DNA from: Nostoc desertorum CM1-VF14
GTDB taxonomy: Bacteria > Cyanobacteriota > Cyanobacteriia > Cyanobacteriales > Nostocaceae
Length of the DNA: 64,000 nt
Reading direction: 5' to 3'
NCBI GenBank assembly: GCA_019359245.1
Contig: JAHHHR010000039.1
Coordinates: 1-64,000, forward strand
Shown: positions 18,147 to 26,947 of the stretch, piece by piece
Numbering within the stretch: position 1 is the stretch's first letter
Layout: each line of letters starts with the position of its first letter
Translations under genes and position numbers: made by a program
Notes under the pieces: generated by a model
Database searches by the model: none
The model's input: the letters and a program-made list of their open reading frames with translations, nothing else
Told to the model about the DNA's origin: nothing

Positions 18147-19370
18147 TTAATTTGCCGCAAATTGTTTTAATACCCACTCATATTCACGTTGAATAGAAGT
18201 CAGCAAATCTATCTTCATTTCTGCTGGTAATACATCCCAGGTATAAGTTTCAATTTCTAAATGTGAGCAAGCATTATTTGTTTGAAGTAGATGCAAAACA
18301 GTAGCAATGTCATCTTGGGTAGATTGCAAAATTTGATAATCATGAATAAAAATTGGGACATGAAAGTGAGTACGCCATTCTTCAGCTAGAGATTGTTCTA
18401 AATGCGGTAGTGCAGTTATTAAGTCAGGATAGTGATGGAGTTTACCATCACTACGACGTTCTATTACTTGATGAAGATAAGTAGATTCAGCAAAAGGACG
18501 TAAACGTTCAACTATCAAACTACGCTTTTCAATATCAGCAGGGATTTTTACTTTAATTGCAGCGCTGATTTGAATTTTGCCAATCTTAATTCCTACCGAT
18601 TGGAAACGTGCAAATACAGATTCTGGTTCCTCATATTCAACTGAGAAATGGCAGGTGTCATAGCAAACCCGAACGTGTTCTAGCAATTTAGTTTCTGCTA
18701 AACTCGGTTCAATATTTAATTTTTCTGATAAGTAATTACCGCCAATTGGTAATAGCCAATTTTGATAAAAATCAATTACTTCTGAAGTATTTTCAATTAA
18801 ACCATCAGGCTCAGGTTCTAAATCAATATGAAGTATTTTTCCTGTTTCTTCGCAGATGCGAATCATTTCTACAACAACAGATGCTATATTTAAACAACTC
18901 TTTTTCAGAACTGTCTCGAAAGTAGTTTGGTCTTTTTGCCACCAAGGTTTATAGGATAATGGCAGCGTGGAAATTCCGCCATCAAGTCCTTCTGGCAATA
19001 GAGTAGCTAAAATTTGTACCAAGTTTAATGTATAATCGACCCGTTCTTGTGTAGACCAATCTGGTGCATAAACTTGGTCTTTTACTACCTGTCGATGGAA
19101 TCCGCCATAAGGGAATCCATTTAAGGTGAAAACGTATAAATCTTCTTGACTAAGCCACGCTTGGAATTGAGCCAAGTTATTATTTTGTAACAGTTCTTTG
19201 GCAGCTGCATCTGCTAATCTTAAACCAATACCAAAAGGTGCTGTTGGCGATAAACGTGATTTGAGATTGAGAACATATTTTTCTAAATTGCTAAAAACCT
19301 CTAGCCAACTTTCACCAGGATGGATATTGCTGCAATAAGTTAAGTGATTATTGTTTTTTGTAATTTTCAT
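18147..19370 (-). CDS. eboE: EboE, TIM-barrel metabolite traffic protein
   Basis: 407 aa, a xylose-isomerase/AP-endonuclease-like TIM barrel of the EboE family. Typical stretches are LTYCSNIHPGESW at the start, LYVFTLNGFPYGGFH, LHIDLEPEPDGLIE (metal-site-like acidic residues), VCYDTCHFSVEYE and THFHVPIF. In Nostoc punctiforme the ebo genes are required for moving the scytonemin monomer to the periplasm; the chemistry of EboE is unknown to me. It sits between eboC (142 bases upstream) and eboF (15 bases downstream) on the same strand. It starts at ATG 19368-19370, with no strong ribosome site. Confidence 0.9.
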   Translation of the reverse strand: MKITKNNNHLTYCSNIHPGESWLEVFSNLEKYVLNLKSRLSPTAPFGIGLRLADAAAKELLQNNNLAQFQAWLSQEDLYVFTLNGFPYGGFHRQVVKDQVYAPDWSTQERVDYTLNLVQILATLLPEGLDGGISTLPLSYKPWWQKDQTTFETVLKKSCLNIASVVVEMIRICEETGKILHIDLEPEPDGLIENTSEVIDFYQNWLLPIGGNYLSEKLNIEPSLAETKLLEHVRVCYDTCHFSVEYEEPESVFARFQSVGIKIGKIQISAAIKVKIPADIEKRSLIVERLRPFAESTYLHQVIERRSDGKLHHYPDLITALPHLEQSLAEEWRTHFHVPIFIHDYQILQSTQDDIATVLHLLQTNNACSHLEIETYTWDVLPAEMKIDLLTSIQREYEWVLKQFAAN

Positions 19371-19512
19371 TTTCTAGCTTTATCCCTTGTATATGTAATT
19401 TCTTTGGCTTATACTATTTCACAAAATACCTGCCTCATATTCAGTTGTATGGGCGCACATCTATGCGCCCATACAGCCAATTCATGGTATTACTGGATAT
19501 ATACATTCAAAT

Positions 19513-20445
19513 TTAAGTAACGGCAAATACTTTTGCTAACTTTATCGAAAATGGCAGCAAAATTAGAACGAATAAGCCGTAATACAAACCAGCAAAACCA
19601 GATGCAATAGTTGCATCTAAAACTATTAGAGATAAAACGCCTATTTTAACGGCATTTCGGATATTTTCGGCTACTGGCTCACACGCAGCTTTGATAAAAT
19701 TAGGCAAGACTCTGATCGCTAATAAAATAGCGAATGGTAATGCTGCGATCGCTGTATACTCTCCTAGTAATCCTAAACCTAAAACTGCCGTCAAAACTAT
19801 TACAATCAGCAGTAATGCGAGTACTCCTGTAATCTTCTTACCTCCGTGAACTTCACCCTGGCTAATTGCGGTAATAGCAGCAATATAAATAATAGGAATT
19901 AGTGCTAAATACCAGCGTTCTCCTATCATTGCTGGTACAGCACTTACACCTAATAATAAGTTACTGCCACGACACAAACCCATATTTAAAGGGCCAAAAA
20001 AAGGATGATGTTTGGCAAATGAGTCATATAGGAGGGATGAAAGAACGATAAATATAGCGATCGCACCACTCACCAACGATACTTGAAAAGCAGCTATAAT
20101 CCCGATCGCAAATAGTAAACTCCCTAATAAAGTAGCATTTTCACGAGATACGCGACCACTGGGAATTGCTCTATTCGGTCGCTCTTTTGCATCTAATTCA
20201 GCATCGAAAACATCATTAAAAACTATACCACCGCCGTATAAGCCAGTTGTAGCTAATAACAACCATGCTAATGGAGTTAGTATGGCAAAACTTGCTTCTC
20301 CATTGATTAATTGAACAAAACTTATCCCAGCGCCAGAAGCAGCAAAACCAACAAGAATATCCGCCCAAGCAGTAACGATATTAGCAGGACGCATCAATTC
20401 TAGATAACCCCGCCAGCTTTGAAAATTTAAGCTTGCAACATTCAC
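19513..20445 (-). CDS. eboC: EboC, UbiA-family prenyltransferase-like membrane protein
   Basis: 310 aa, a polytopic UbiA-fold protein with the first acidic motif NDVFDAELDAKERPNRAIPSG intact (N-D-x-x-D-x-x-x-D). UbiA enzymes attach prenyl chains to aromatic acceptors in the membrane. In ebo clusters this UbiA-like member is EboC; its acceptor is not known. The second acidic motif is weaker (LLYDSFAKHH), so a specialised activity is likely. The start is GTG (20443-20445) with a strong GGGAGG 8 bases before it. It follows eboB after 267 bases of repeat-rich spacer and precedes eboE. Confidence 0.88.
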   Translation of the reverse strand: MNVASLNFQSWRGYLELMRPANIVTAWADILVGFAASGAGISFVQLINGEASFAILTPLAWLLLATTGLYGGGIVFNDVFDAELDAKERPNRAIPSGRVSRENATLLGSLLFAIGIIAAFQVSLVSGAIAIFIVLSSLLYDSFAKHHPFFGPLNMGLCRGSNLLLGVSAVPAMIGERWYLALIPIIYIAAITAISQGEVHGGKKITGVLALLLIVIVLTAVLGLGLLGEYTAIAALPFAILLAIRVLPNFIKAACEPVAENIRNAVKIGVLSLIVLDATIASGFAGLYYGLFVLILLPFSIKLAKVFAVT

Positions 20446-20712
20446 TTATCTGCCTCCCTATCTAGTTATTTCTCAAAAAAACGTATATTAAAAATGGATC
20501 AGTTATTAATGTACTAAACACCCATTAACTATCATTTACAACTCATAGTGAATTACCTCTCAGGCAATACAAATACAGTTCAGTTAAGTAGTTTTTTCCT
20601 TCTCTTTCTTCTCTCTGTGCCCTCTGCGCCTTTGCCGTAGCTGCGGCAAGTCACTTTGTGTCTACGTTAAAAAGATAAAAATTTCTCTTCCCCACTCCCC
20701 ACTCCCAAACTT
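20446..20712. repeat. Spacer between eboB and eboC with repeats
   Basis: 267 bases. Contains CTTTGCCGTAGCTGCGGCAAG (a GC-rich hairpin, about 20631-20651) and TTCCCCACTCCCCACTCCC (a pyrimidine tract) just after the eboB stop. The ebo operon may be interrupted here. Confidence 0.45.
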
Positions 20713-21645
20713 CTACTCAATCAACACATAATCAGAAACTGATTTAATTCCTGGTTCCTGTCCCCGCAAAACTGAATTGCCATTGAACAACTCACGTTGA
20801 TCAACAGATTGGGGATTGAGCCAGTCTGACGCTTTCATCTGCCCAGTTTGACTGTAAGCAGCTAGGGCATTTTCATAACAAACTGCTCGCACATGCTCTT
20901 CAGGAATGCCCCTATCTAACATCAACTGAGCAGTTTTTGGGACTGCTAAAGGATCGCTAATACCCCAATCAGCACTACTATCTACAATAATGCGATCGCG
21001 TCCATACTTGCGGACAACTTCTACCATCCTGGCGTTACCCATTTTCGTCTGTGGATAAATTGTAAAAGCTGCCCAAAAACCTCGCCCTAATACTTCCTCA
21101 ACAGTTTCCTCATTGTTATGATCAATAACTACTTGTGAGGGATCTAAACCGTATTCAATACAGCGATCCATACTCCGACTAGCACCCGCCTTTTTATTGC
21201 GATGAGGGGTATGAATTAGCACTAACATATCGAGTTCTTTGGCTAATGCTAACTGTTGACAAAAGTACTTATCTTCTGCTTCTGTCATGTCGTCATAGCC
21301 AATTTCACCAATGGCAACAACTCCCTCTTTACAGGCATAAAGTGGTAGCAATTCTATAACTTCTGCTGCTAGTGCCTCATTGTTAGCTTCTTTCGGATTA
21401 AGGCCGATTGTGCAGTAATGTTGGATGCCAAATTGACTAGCACGAAACCGTTCCCAGCCTACAAGACTGCTGAAATAGTCTTTAAATGAACCAGCGTTAG
21501 TTCGCGGTTGTCCTAACCAAAAAGCTGGTTCAACAACGGCGACAATGCCATATTCCCGCATTACTAAGTAATCGTAAGTAGTACGCGAACACATGTGAAT
21601 GTGAGGATCGATGAACATCATGGTTTTAAGATTGGGATTGGACAT
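20713..21645 (-). CDS. eboB: EboB, TatD-like metal-dependent hydrolase
   Basis: 310 aa, an amidohydrolase/TatD-type TIM barrel. The metal motif FIDPHIHM near the N-terminus gives H-x-H, with further ligands in VAIGEIGYD, VLIHTPHR, VVIDHNNEE and IIVDSSADWG. It is the EboB member of the ebo cluster and presumably hydrolyses or binds a small metabolite; the substrate is not known. ATG 21643-21645 is used; a second in-frame ATG lies 8 codons on, and no Shine-Dalgarno is evident because a polypurine repeat fills the upstream gap to eboA. Confidence 0.9.
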   Translation of the reverse strand: MSNPNLKTMMFIDPHIHMCSRTTYDYLVMREYGIVAVVEPAFWLGQPRTNAGSFKDYFSSLVGWERFRASQFGIQHYCTIGLNPKEANNEALAAEVIELLPLYACKEGVVAIGEIGYDDMTEAEDKYFCQQLALAKELDMLVLIHTPHRNKKAGASRSMDRCIEYGLDPSQVVIDHNNEETVEEVLGRGFWAAFTIYPQTKMGNARMVEVVRKYGRDRIIVDSSADWGISDPLAVPKTAQLMLDRGIPEEHVRAVCYENALAAYSQTGQMKASDWLNPQSVDQRELFNGNSVLRGQEPGIKSVSDYVLIE

Positions 21646-21728
21646 GGGGCATGGGGATTAGGAGATAAGGGACAGGTGACAAGTCATAACCTATTCCCTG
21701 CTTCCTTTTATTTGTAAACAAAAAAGTG

Positions 21729-22610
21729 TTAGCGCAGATCGCCGCAGGCATCGCGACTAAAACTATTCCAAGTCAGATTACCTTTTTGAATGGATGACTG
21801 TAAATCTGGGTAGCGAGAAAGTAATTCTTGTGCTTGAGATAAAGGAGATTCAGCACAAGCTAACGCTGCTGCTTGTTGCTCGTCTATATCCCCATTAGCC
21901 AGTACTTTTTCTAAATCTGTGATGATTGCGCTATCCGCAAACCGTCCTACAGGTCGCCAAAGTTCTGGTGTAACTGAGCGTTTAGCTGCCCAACGTTCAT
22001 GGGCATAATCTGCTAACATCCTCGCCAATTCTGGGTTAGCACGCCGATCGAGTCCCCGAATTAGATGCAAAGGACTGCCAACAAACACAGCCTTCAGCAC
22101 CATCTGATTCCAAGCAGCATTATCTAAATAATCCGCCGGATAAGGGTTCCGTAGTGCGATCGCTTGGAATACATTACTCATATTGCTGCGAATTCCCTCA
22201 GCAGCGCGATGGCGATGTAACTCTGGATGTGGTAATAATGGCAAACTTTGATAAAGGACAATTAACTCCCCCATATCGGCAGTGGAGAAGAATTTATCAA
22301 GCGATCGCACATAGCTCTCAGCGTCATCATGGGGCAAAGCTAGAAGCAACAGTGTCCGACCCGCTTGATCTACACTCCAATGACCAGGATACCAACCGGG
22401 AATCACTTCCTGTGCTGCTTCCAAGTCCTGGAATGTTAACTGCAAATCCTCTTTACCTAGATAACGCGGTACTGCACTAAAAGCCGTAAAAAACACTCTC
22501 TCAGCAGCACCGCTAGCAATCTGTGCCTGCTTCTGTTCTAGCCAAACAAAAGCTTTCTCTGAAACAGACTTTGACAGCCAGTGATGCAGTAACTCGTTTA
22601 CTTTACTCAT
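21729..22610 (-). CDS. eboA: EboA, ebo-cluster protein
   Basis: 293 aa, helical, with no membrane segment. It matches EboA by content (RVFFTAFSAVPRYLGKEDL, VIPGWYPGHWSVDQAGRTLLLLALP) and by its position at the head of eboB-C-E-F. Biochemical role unknown. I start it at ATG 22608-22610 (MSKVNELLHHWL). The frame continues upstream to a TTG at 22694, but that 28-aa extension is AT-rich and unlike the rest. The last codons (SRDACGDLR) come from a GC-rich element (GCGCAGATCGCCGCAGGCATCG) also seen at 27791, so the C-terminus looks rewritten by a repeat. Confidence 0.88.
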   Translation of the reverse strand: MSKVNELLHHWLSKSVSEKAFVWLEQKQAQIASGAAERVFFTAFSAVPRYLGKEDLQLTFQDLEAAQEVIPGWYPGHWSVDQAGRTLLLLALPHDDAESYVRSLDKFFSTADMGELIVLYQSLPLLPHPELHRHRAAEGIRSNMSNVFQAIALRNPYPADYLDNAAWNQMVLKAVFVGSPLHLIRGLDRRANPELARMLADYAHERWAAKRSVTPELWRPVGRFADSAIITDLEKVLANGDIDEQQAAALACAESPLSQAQELLSRYPDLQSSIQKGNLTWNSFSRDACGDLR

Positions 22611-23083
22611 GATGAATTTTAGGAAAAGTTGCCCAACTTTTTTATGGCAACCAAGTATAAAATCTAGCACTAAACTTGATACTTTGTGATTCAAGCAGCT
22701 AAATAATATACTACTGAAATTATAACTTCACTGAATCTATAAAAATATCCTGACTTTCAATAAGATACTGTAAAGATATCATCTCAATTAGATAAAAGAT
22801 CAATTTTCTTGACGGAATAAAATTAGAATTTAATGTAATAATAATATCTGTATACAACCTTAAATATAACGTTTAGGCATCAATAAAATTTTTAATGAAT
22901 GTGATTTTGAAGTTTATAATTTAAATTAAATAAACTTCAAATTTATGATAATCTTTGTAGTTCACTTCTGATAATGAATTGTTTTAAATTTTAGCTTCCC
23001 AAAAACTTTATTTTCAGATTTACTCTCATCTCAATTGCAGTATTGCATATATTTAAACTTACCTAACAAGTAATAATATTCCA
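22611..23083. promoter_or_regulatory. Divergent eboA/eboD promoter region
   Basis: 473 bases, markedly AT-rich, between eboA (minus) and eboD (plus). It must hold both promoters. I found no NtcA site (GTAN8TAC), no GC-rich repeat and no clear -35/-10 pair that I would defend. Confidence 0.45.
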
Positions 23084-24286
23084 ATGGCTATTCAACAAAA
23101 AACTGTTCTTAATCTGCAACCAATTAACCAATGTGTTCGCGTGAACTTTAACTATGATGTTCACTTCACTAGAGGTCTGTTTCAGTTAGATAATCCTTTA
23201 CTCGCACAAGTGATTGCCACAGATGGAGAGACAGCCCCAAAACAAGTGCTAGCAGTGGTAGATGCAGGATTTTTACAGTATCAGGAAGGGTTGCTAAAAA
23301 AATTATCAATCTATGCTCAGTATTATGAAAATGTACTAACACTGAGCAGTGAGCCGATAATAGTTCCAGGTGGAGAAGCAGTCAAGAACGATTCTAGATT
23401 TATAGAGCAAATTCATCAGCGCATAAATGCATCTGGATTGTGCCGCCACTCCTACGTCTTAGCTATTGGAGGTGGAGCCGTCCTAGACATGGCAGGATAC
23501 GCAGCAACAACGGCTCACCGGGGAATTCGGCTGCTACGCGTACCGACAACAGTATTAGGGCAAAATGATTCTGGTGTAGGGGTAAAGAACGGAATCAATG
23601 CCTTCGGCAAGAAAAACTTTTTGGGTACATTCATGCCACCTTATGCTGTCTTGAATGACTTTGATTTTCTTACTAGCCTTGACGATCGAGATTGGCGATC
23701 GGGTATTGCAGAAGCTGTGAAAGTGGCGCTAATTAAAGATGCAGATTTCTTCGATTTCATTATGACTAATGCCGATAAATTGGCTAATCGAGACATGGAC
23801 ATAATGGAAAGGCTAATCTATCGCTGTTCCCAGTTGCACTTAGAGCATATTGCTGGTAGCGGCGACCCCTTTGAAATGGGTTCATCGCGTCCTTTGGATT
23901 TTGGACACTGGGCTGCTCACAAACTAGAGCATTTAACTAATTACAGCCTACGTCATGGTGAAGCTGTAGCGATCGGCATTGCTTTAGATACAACCTATTC
24001 ATATTTAACAGGTCAGCTTTTGAAATCTGAGTGGCAAAGGGTTATAACTACACTCAATAAATTAGGTTTTACTTTATACGTATCGGCACTGACAGAACAA
24101 TTAGAGCAACTAGATCATCCGCATTGTCTATTTAGGGGGCTTACCGAGTTTCGTGAACACTTGGGCGGAAATTTGACCATCACCCTTCTACAAAAAATCG
24201 GGCAGGGGATAGAAGTTCACCAAGTAGATTTGTCTTTGTATAGAGATGCTATTTTGATGCTACAAGATTGGGAATTTTTGCATTAA
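23084..24286 (+). CDS. eboD: EboD, 3-dehydroquinate synthase-like
   Basis: 400 aa of the 3-dehydroquinate synthase/sugar-phosphate cyclase family. NAD-binding features are AIGGGAVLDMAGYAATTAHRG and RVPTTVLGQNDSGVGVKNGIN; metal and substrate residues appear in the E-A-x-K of GIAEAVKVALIKD, in FGHWAAHKLE and in LRHGEAVAIGIALD. It is the EboD of ebo clusters, and is distinct from the housekeeping AroB. Unlike the usual same-strand arrangement I recall, it is divergent from eboA here. A hairpin follows the stop. Confidence 0.9.
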   Translation: MAIQQKTVLNLQPINQCVRVNFNYDVHFTRGLFQLDNPLLAQVIATDGETAPKQVLAVVDAGFLQYQEGLLKKLSIYAQYYENVLTLSSEPIIVPGGEAVKNDSRFIEQIHQRINASGLCRHSYVLAIGGGAVLDMAGYAATTAHRGIRLLRVPTTVLGQNDSGVGVKNGINAFGKKNFLGTFMPPYAVLNDFDFLTSLDDRDWRSGIAEAVKVALIKDADFFDFIMTNADKLANRDMDIMERLIYRCSQLHLEHIAGSGDPFEMGSSRPLDFGHWAAHKLEHLTNYSLRHGEAVAIGIALDTTYSYLTGQLLKSEWQRVITTLNKLGFTLYVSALTEQLEQLDHPHCLFRGLTEFREHLGGNLTITLLQKIGQGIEVHQVDLSLYRDAILMLQDWEFLH

Positions 24287-24293
24287 TTCTCCT

Positions 24294-24310
24294 TTGGGTG
24301 CATCACCCAA
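24294..24310 (+). terminator. Hairpin after eboD
   Basis: TTGGGTG (24294-24300) pairs with CACCCAA (24304-24310) over a 3-nt loop, eight bases after the stop codon. Only a weak T-rich stretch follows. The remaining bases to 24450 contain nothing recognised. Confidence 0.5.
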
Positions 24311-24450
24311 TTGCGATTATTTTATGCAAATATATTGCTTAAAATTCCAGGTGATCGCTAATTCATGGTTCTAAATTGCAAAATACTTTTTAGTTCCTCC
24401 TACCAAAAACGGAGTAGCATTATAGTCCTCTGAATAAATCCTCATCCCCC

Positions 24451-25149
24451 TTATTTCCTTAACCCTCCTTGGTGTTCACAATGAAAACCTCGATTTTCCC
24501 AAGTTTGCATATCTACTTGGGTAAGCCTTGTTACATTTGAGCATTGCGGTTGAATAATTTGACTTACAATCGCCCAAAATAAGCTGCGTGTTACATCTAA
24601 TCCAGTTTTGGACCAAGATTCACGATTACCAGGAACACCCGACTCCTGAACAATCTCTGTCTCTACCCAAATACCATGAGCGCCCAAAAGAATCTGTGCC
24701 ATCCATTTGGCTCTAGGTAAATGACTCTGGGAGGTAATCAACATGACTTTATGCACTCCCCAACGGCGCAAAATTGGAATACCATAATAAAAATTTTCAA
24801 AGGTAGAATTCGCGCACTTTTCTAACCAAACGTTTTGTAACTCTGCTAATTCCGCCTGAAAAAGTAACCATATACAGGGGTCTGGGGAACCATGAGAAAT
24901 TAAAATTGGGGTTTGCGGGTATTGTTTTGCTTGTTGAGCAACATAAATTTCTCGACGGATACTCCCACCAAGCACAAAGAAAGCATCTACTGGTTGGGAA
25001 GAAGCAAAAACTAAGGTTATAGTAGTGAAAATTAGCCAAGTGCCCAAAACAAAGTACAATCCACCAGTTAGTTTTTGTAACAGTTGCTGCAAATCAACAA
25101 AATTTTTTTTAATAGAAATTAATGATTTGATCGTAAATTTAGGTTTCAT
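24451..25149 (-). CDS. YdcF family (DUF218) membrane-anchored protein
   Basis: 232 aa. A basic N-terminus and one hydrophobic segment (about residues 30-52, YFVLGTWLIFTTITLVFA) anchor a DUF218/YdcF domain: AFFVLGGSIRREIYVAQQ, ILISHGSP, NSTFENFYYGIPILRRWG and MLITSQSHLPRAKWMAQIL. Relatives include SanA and ElyC, implicated in envelope integrity; the enzymatic activity is unknown. It starts at ATG 25147-25149 and converges with eboD. Confidence 0.85.
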   Translation of the reverse strand: MKPKFTIKSLISIKKNFVDLQQLLQKLTGGLYFVLGTWLIFTTITLVFASSQPVDAFFVLGGSIRREIYVAQQAKQYPQTPILISHGSPDPCIWLLFQAELAELQNVWLEKCANSTFENFYYGIPILRRWGVHKVMLITSQSHLPRAKWMAQILLGAHGIWVETEIVQESGVPGNRESWSKTGLDVTRSLFWAIVSQIIQPQCSNVTRLTQVDMQTWENRGFHCEHQGGLRK

Positions 25150-25458
25150 GACTTAAGTAACAAAACATGATTTAATCGCTTTCTAACAGTGCTGCATTTC
25201 AGTGATCAAAGTGCTATCTTATAAAAGTAATAAAGAAGTACAAACATGACGCTGCTCAAAGTGTCACATATTGAGTATAGCCTTCCGGAGAAGGCTAAGA
25301 AACTAAGAAGTCGTTGTTAATAATGCAGTATTTTCAGCATCATTCAACGATAAAAATTATGAACAGAGCATAGCTTAGTTTGGGGTATAAAAACTTAAAA
25401 ATTTCTGGAAAGCCTGATTGCTAAACTGTCAATAACACAATTATTCCAGCTAATATAC
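25150..25458. promoter_or_regulatory. Divergent promoter region with a hairpin
   Basis: 309 bases between the YdcF-like gene (minus) and the protease gene (plus). TAGCCTT (25278-25284) and AAGGCTA (25291-25297) form a 7-bp hairpin with loop CCGGAG, about 160 bases before the protease start. No activator site was recognised. Confidence 0.4.
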
Positions 25459-26799
25459 ATGAACCAATCTGCAAAAAGTTACTCGCCGCTCCAAGTAGCC
25501 TTGATTGGTGGAGCGATCGCCACTACCGCTACGATGTCTGTGTTCGGTTCCGCTTGGACTCGTGGTGTCCGTGCCGCTCTAGCCCTACAAGACAGCCCGA
25601 AAGTGATAGTTGACCAAGTTTGGCAACTGGTGAATCATGAATATGTTGATGGTAAATTTAATCAACAAGATTGGCAAGCAACCAGGCAAAGCTTGTTGAG
25701 CAAAGACTATTCTTCTCGTGAAGAGGCTTATGCTGCCATCCGTGAAGCTTTACAAAAGTTGGGAGATCCTTACACTCGATTCATGGATCCCAAACAGTTT
25801 GAAGCCCTCACTAGCCAAACATCTGGAGAAGTCTCTGGTATTGGCATTCGGATGGAAATGAACGAAAAAACTCAGCGGCTCACCGTTGTCGAAGCCATAG
25901 AAAATTCTCCAGCGCTGAGAGCTGGGATCAAAGCAGGAGATGAAATTTTGGCAATTGACGGCAAACCCACTCTCAAAATGAAAGTGGATGACGCCTCTAA
26001 GCTAATTCGTGGCAAAGCGGGTACTCCTATCAAACTAAAGCTGGGGCGGAGAGGGGTAAATGCCTTTGATTTGAAACTGACGAGAGCAAATATTGAAGTG
26101 CCAACGGTACGTTATACCCTTAAGCAAGAAGGAAATCGCCGCATTGGCTATATCCGTTTGCGGGAATTTAGCGCCCACGCCGCAGAACAGATGCAACGAG
26201 CCATCCGCGATTTAAACACTAAGAAAGTCGATTCTTATGTCTTAGATTTGCGAGGAAATCCTGGTGGGTTGTTGCAGGCGAGCATTGAGATTGCCCGGAT
26301 GTGGTACGATGACGGCGGAATTGTCAAGACAGTAAACCGTGTGGGCGGCACTGACGAAACTAAAGCCAATCGCACTGCTTTGACAAATCGTCCTTTGGCA
26401 GTCTTAGTGGATGGTAATTCAGCTAGTGCTAGCGAAATCCTTACAGGGGCACTCAAGGATAATAAGCGGGCGGTAGTCGTAGGTGGTCAAACCTTTGGTA
26501 AAGCGTTAGTGCAGTCAGTTCATGAACTTGCAGATGGTTCCGGCTTGGCTGTCACCATTGCCCATTACTACACCCCTGCGGGAACAGATATTAACCATAA
26601 AGGGATTGTCCCAGATATCAAGCTAGACTTGACAGAGGCACAAGAGCGGCAGTTAGCTTCTAATCCAGATTTAATTGGAACTAAGAGTGATCCGCAATAT
26701 GCCCGGGCGATCGCAATTTTATCCAATAAAAACTTTGCCCAGCCGCCAGCAAATCAACCGAATCGACCCATGAGCCGCGCCGATAACCTGAAATTTTAG
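25459..26799 (+). CDS. Carboxyl-terminal processing protease, S41 family (Ctp)
   Basis: 446 aa. An uncleaved or cleaved signal/anchor (VALIGGAIATTATMSVFGSAW) exports the protein. A PDZ domain (about residues 110-190, GIGIRMEMNE, VVEAIENSPALRAGIKAGDEILAIDG) recognises C-termini. The S41 domain carries the Ser in VDGNSASASEILTGAL and the Lys in GQTFGKALVQS, the Ser-Lys dyad. Cyanobacteria have several Ctp proteins; CtpA matures the D1 protein of photosystem II, and I cannot tell which paralogue this is. ATG 25459 is used. Confidence 0.92.
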   Translation: MNQSAKSYSPLQVALIGGAIATTATMSVFGSAWTRGVRAALALQDSPKVIVDQVWQLVNHEYVDGKFNQQDWQATRQSLLSKDYSSREEAYAAIREALQKLGDPYTRFMDPKQFEALTSQTSGEVSGIGIRMEMNEKTQRLTVVEAIENSPALRAGIKAGDEILAIDGKPTLKMKVDDASKLIRGKAGTPIKLKLGRRGVNAFDLKLTRANIEVPTVRYTLKQEGNRRIGYIRLREFSAHAAEQMQRAIRDLNTKKVDSYVLDLRGNPGGLLQASIEIARMWYDDGGIVKTVNRVGGTDETKANRTALTNRPLAVLVDGNSASASEILTGALKDNKRAVVVGGQTFGKALVQSVHELADGSGLAVTIAHYYTPAGTDINHKGIVPDIKLDLTEAQERQLASNPDLIGTKSDPQYARAIAILSNKNFAQPPANQPNRPMSRADNLKF

Positions 26800-26836
26800 C
26801 TTGACGCGAATGATTTGTTGTCAGGTGTTTATATAG

Positions 26837-26915
26837 TAGTATTCCCAAATCCAGATTTTTGGAGTTATGAAAACTGCTTGATATACCGTTCTAGGATTTT
26901 GGATTGGGAATACTA
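26837..26915. repeat. Large inverted repeat (79 nt)
   Basis: TAGTATTCCCAAATCC (26837-26852) pairs with GGATTGGGAATACTA (26901-26915) with one bulged base, enclosing 48 bases. It occupies most of the gap between the Ctp gene and the glycosyltransferase. It could be a terminator-like RNA hairpin or a short mobile element. Confidence 0.55.
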
Positions 26916-26947
26916 GCTAGAAATCCCATCTCTAAAATCTCAGATTT

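Noticed and set aside
25278..25297. TCCGGA as a heterocyst DIF-type promoter element before the Ctp gene.
   Set aside because: It is the loop side of a 7-bp hairpin, not at a -35 position with a recognisable -10.
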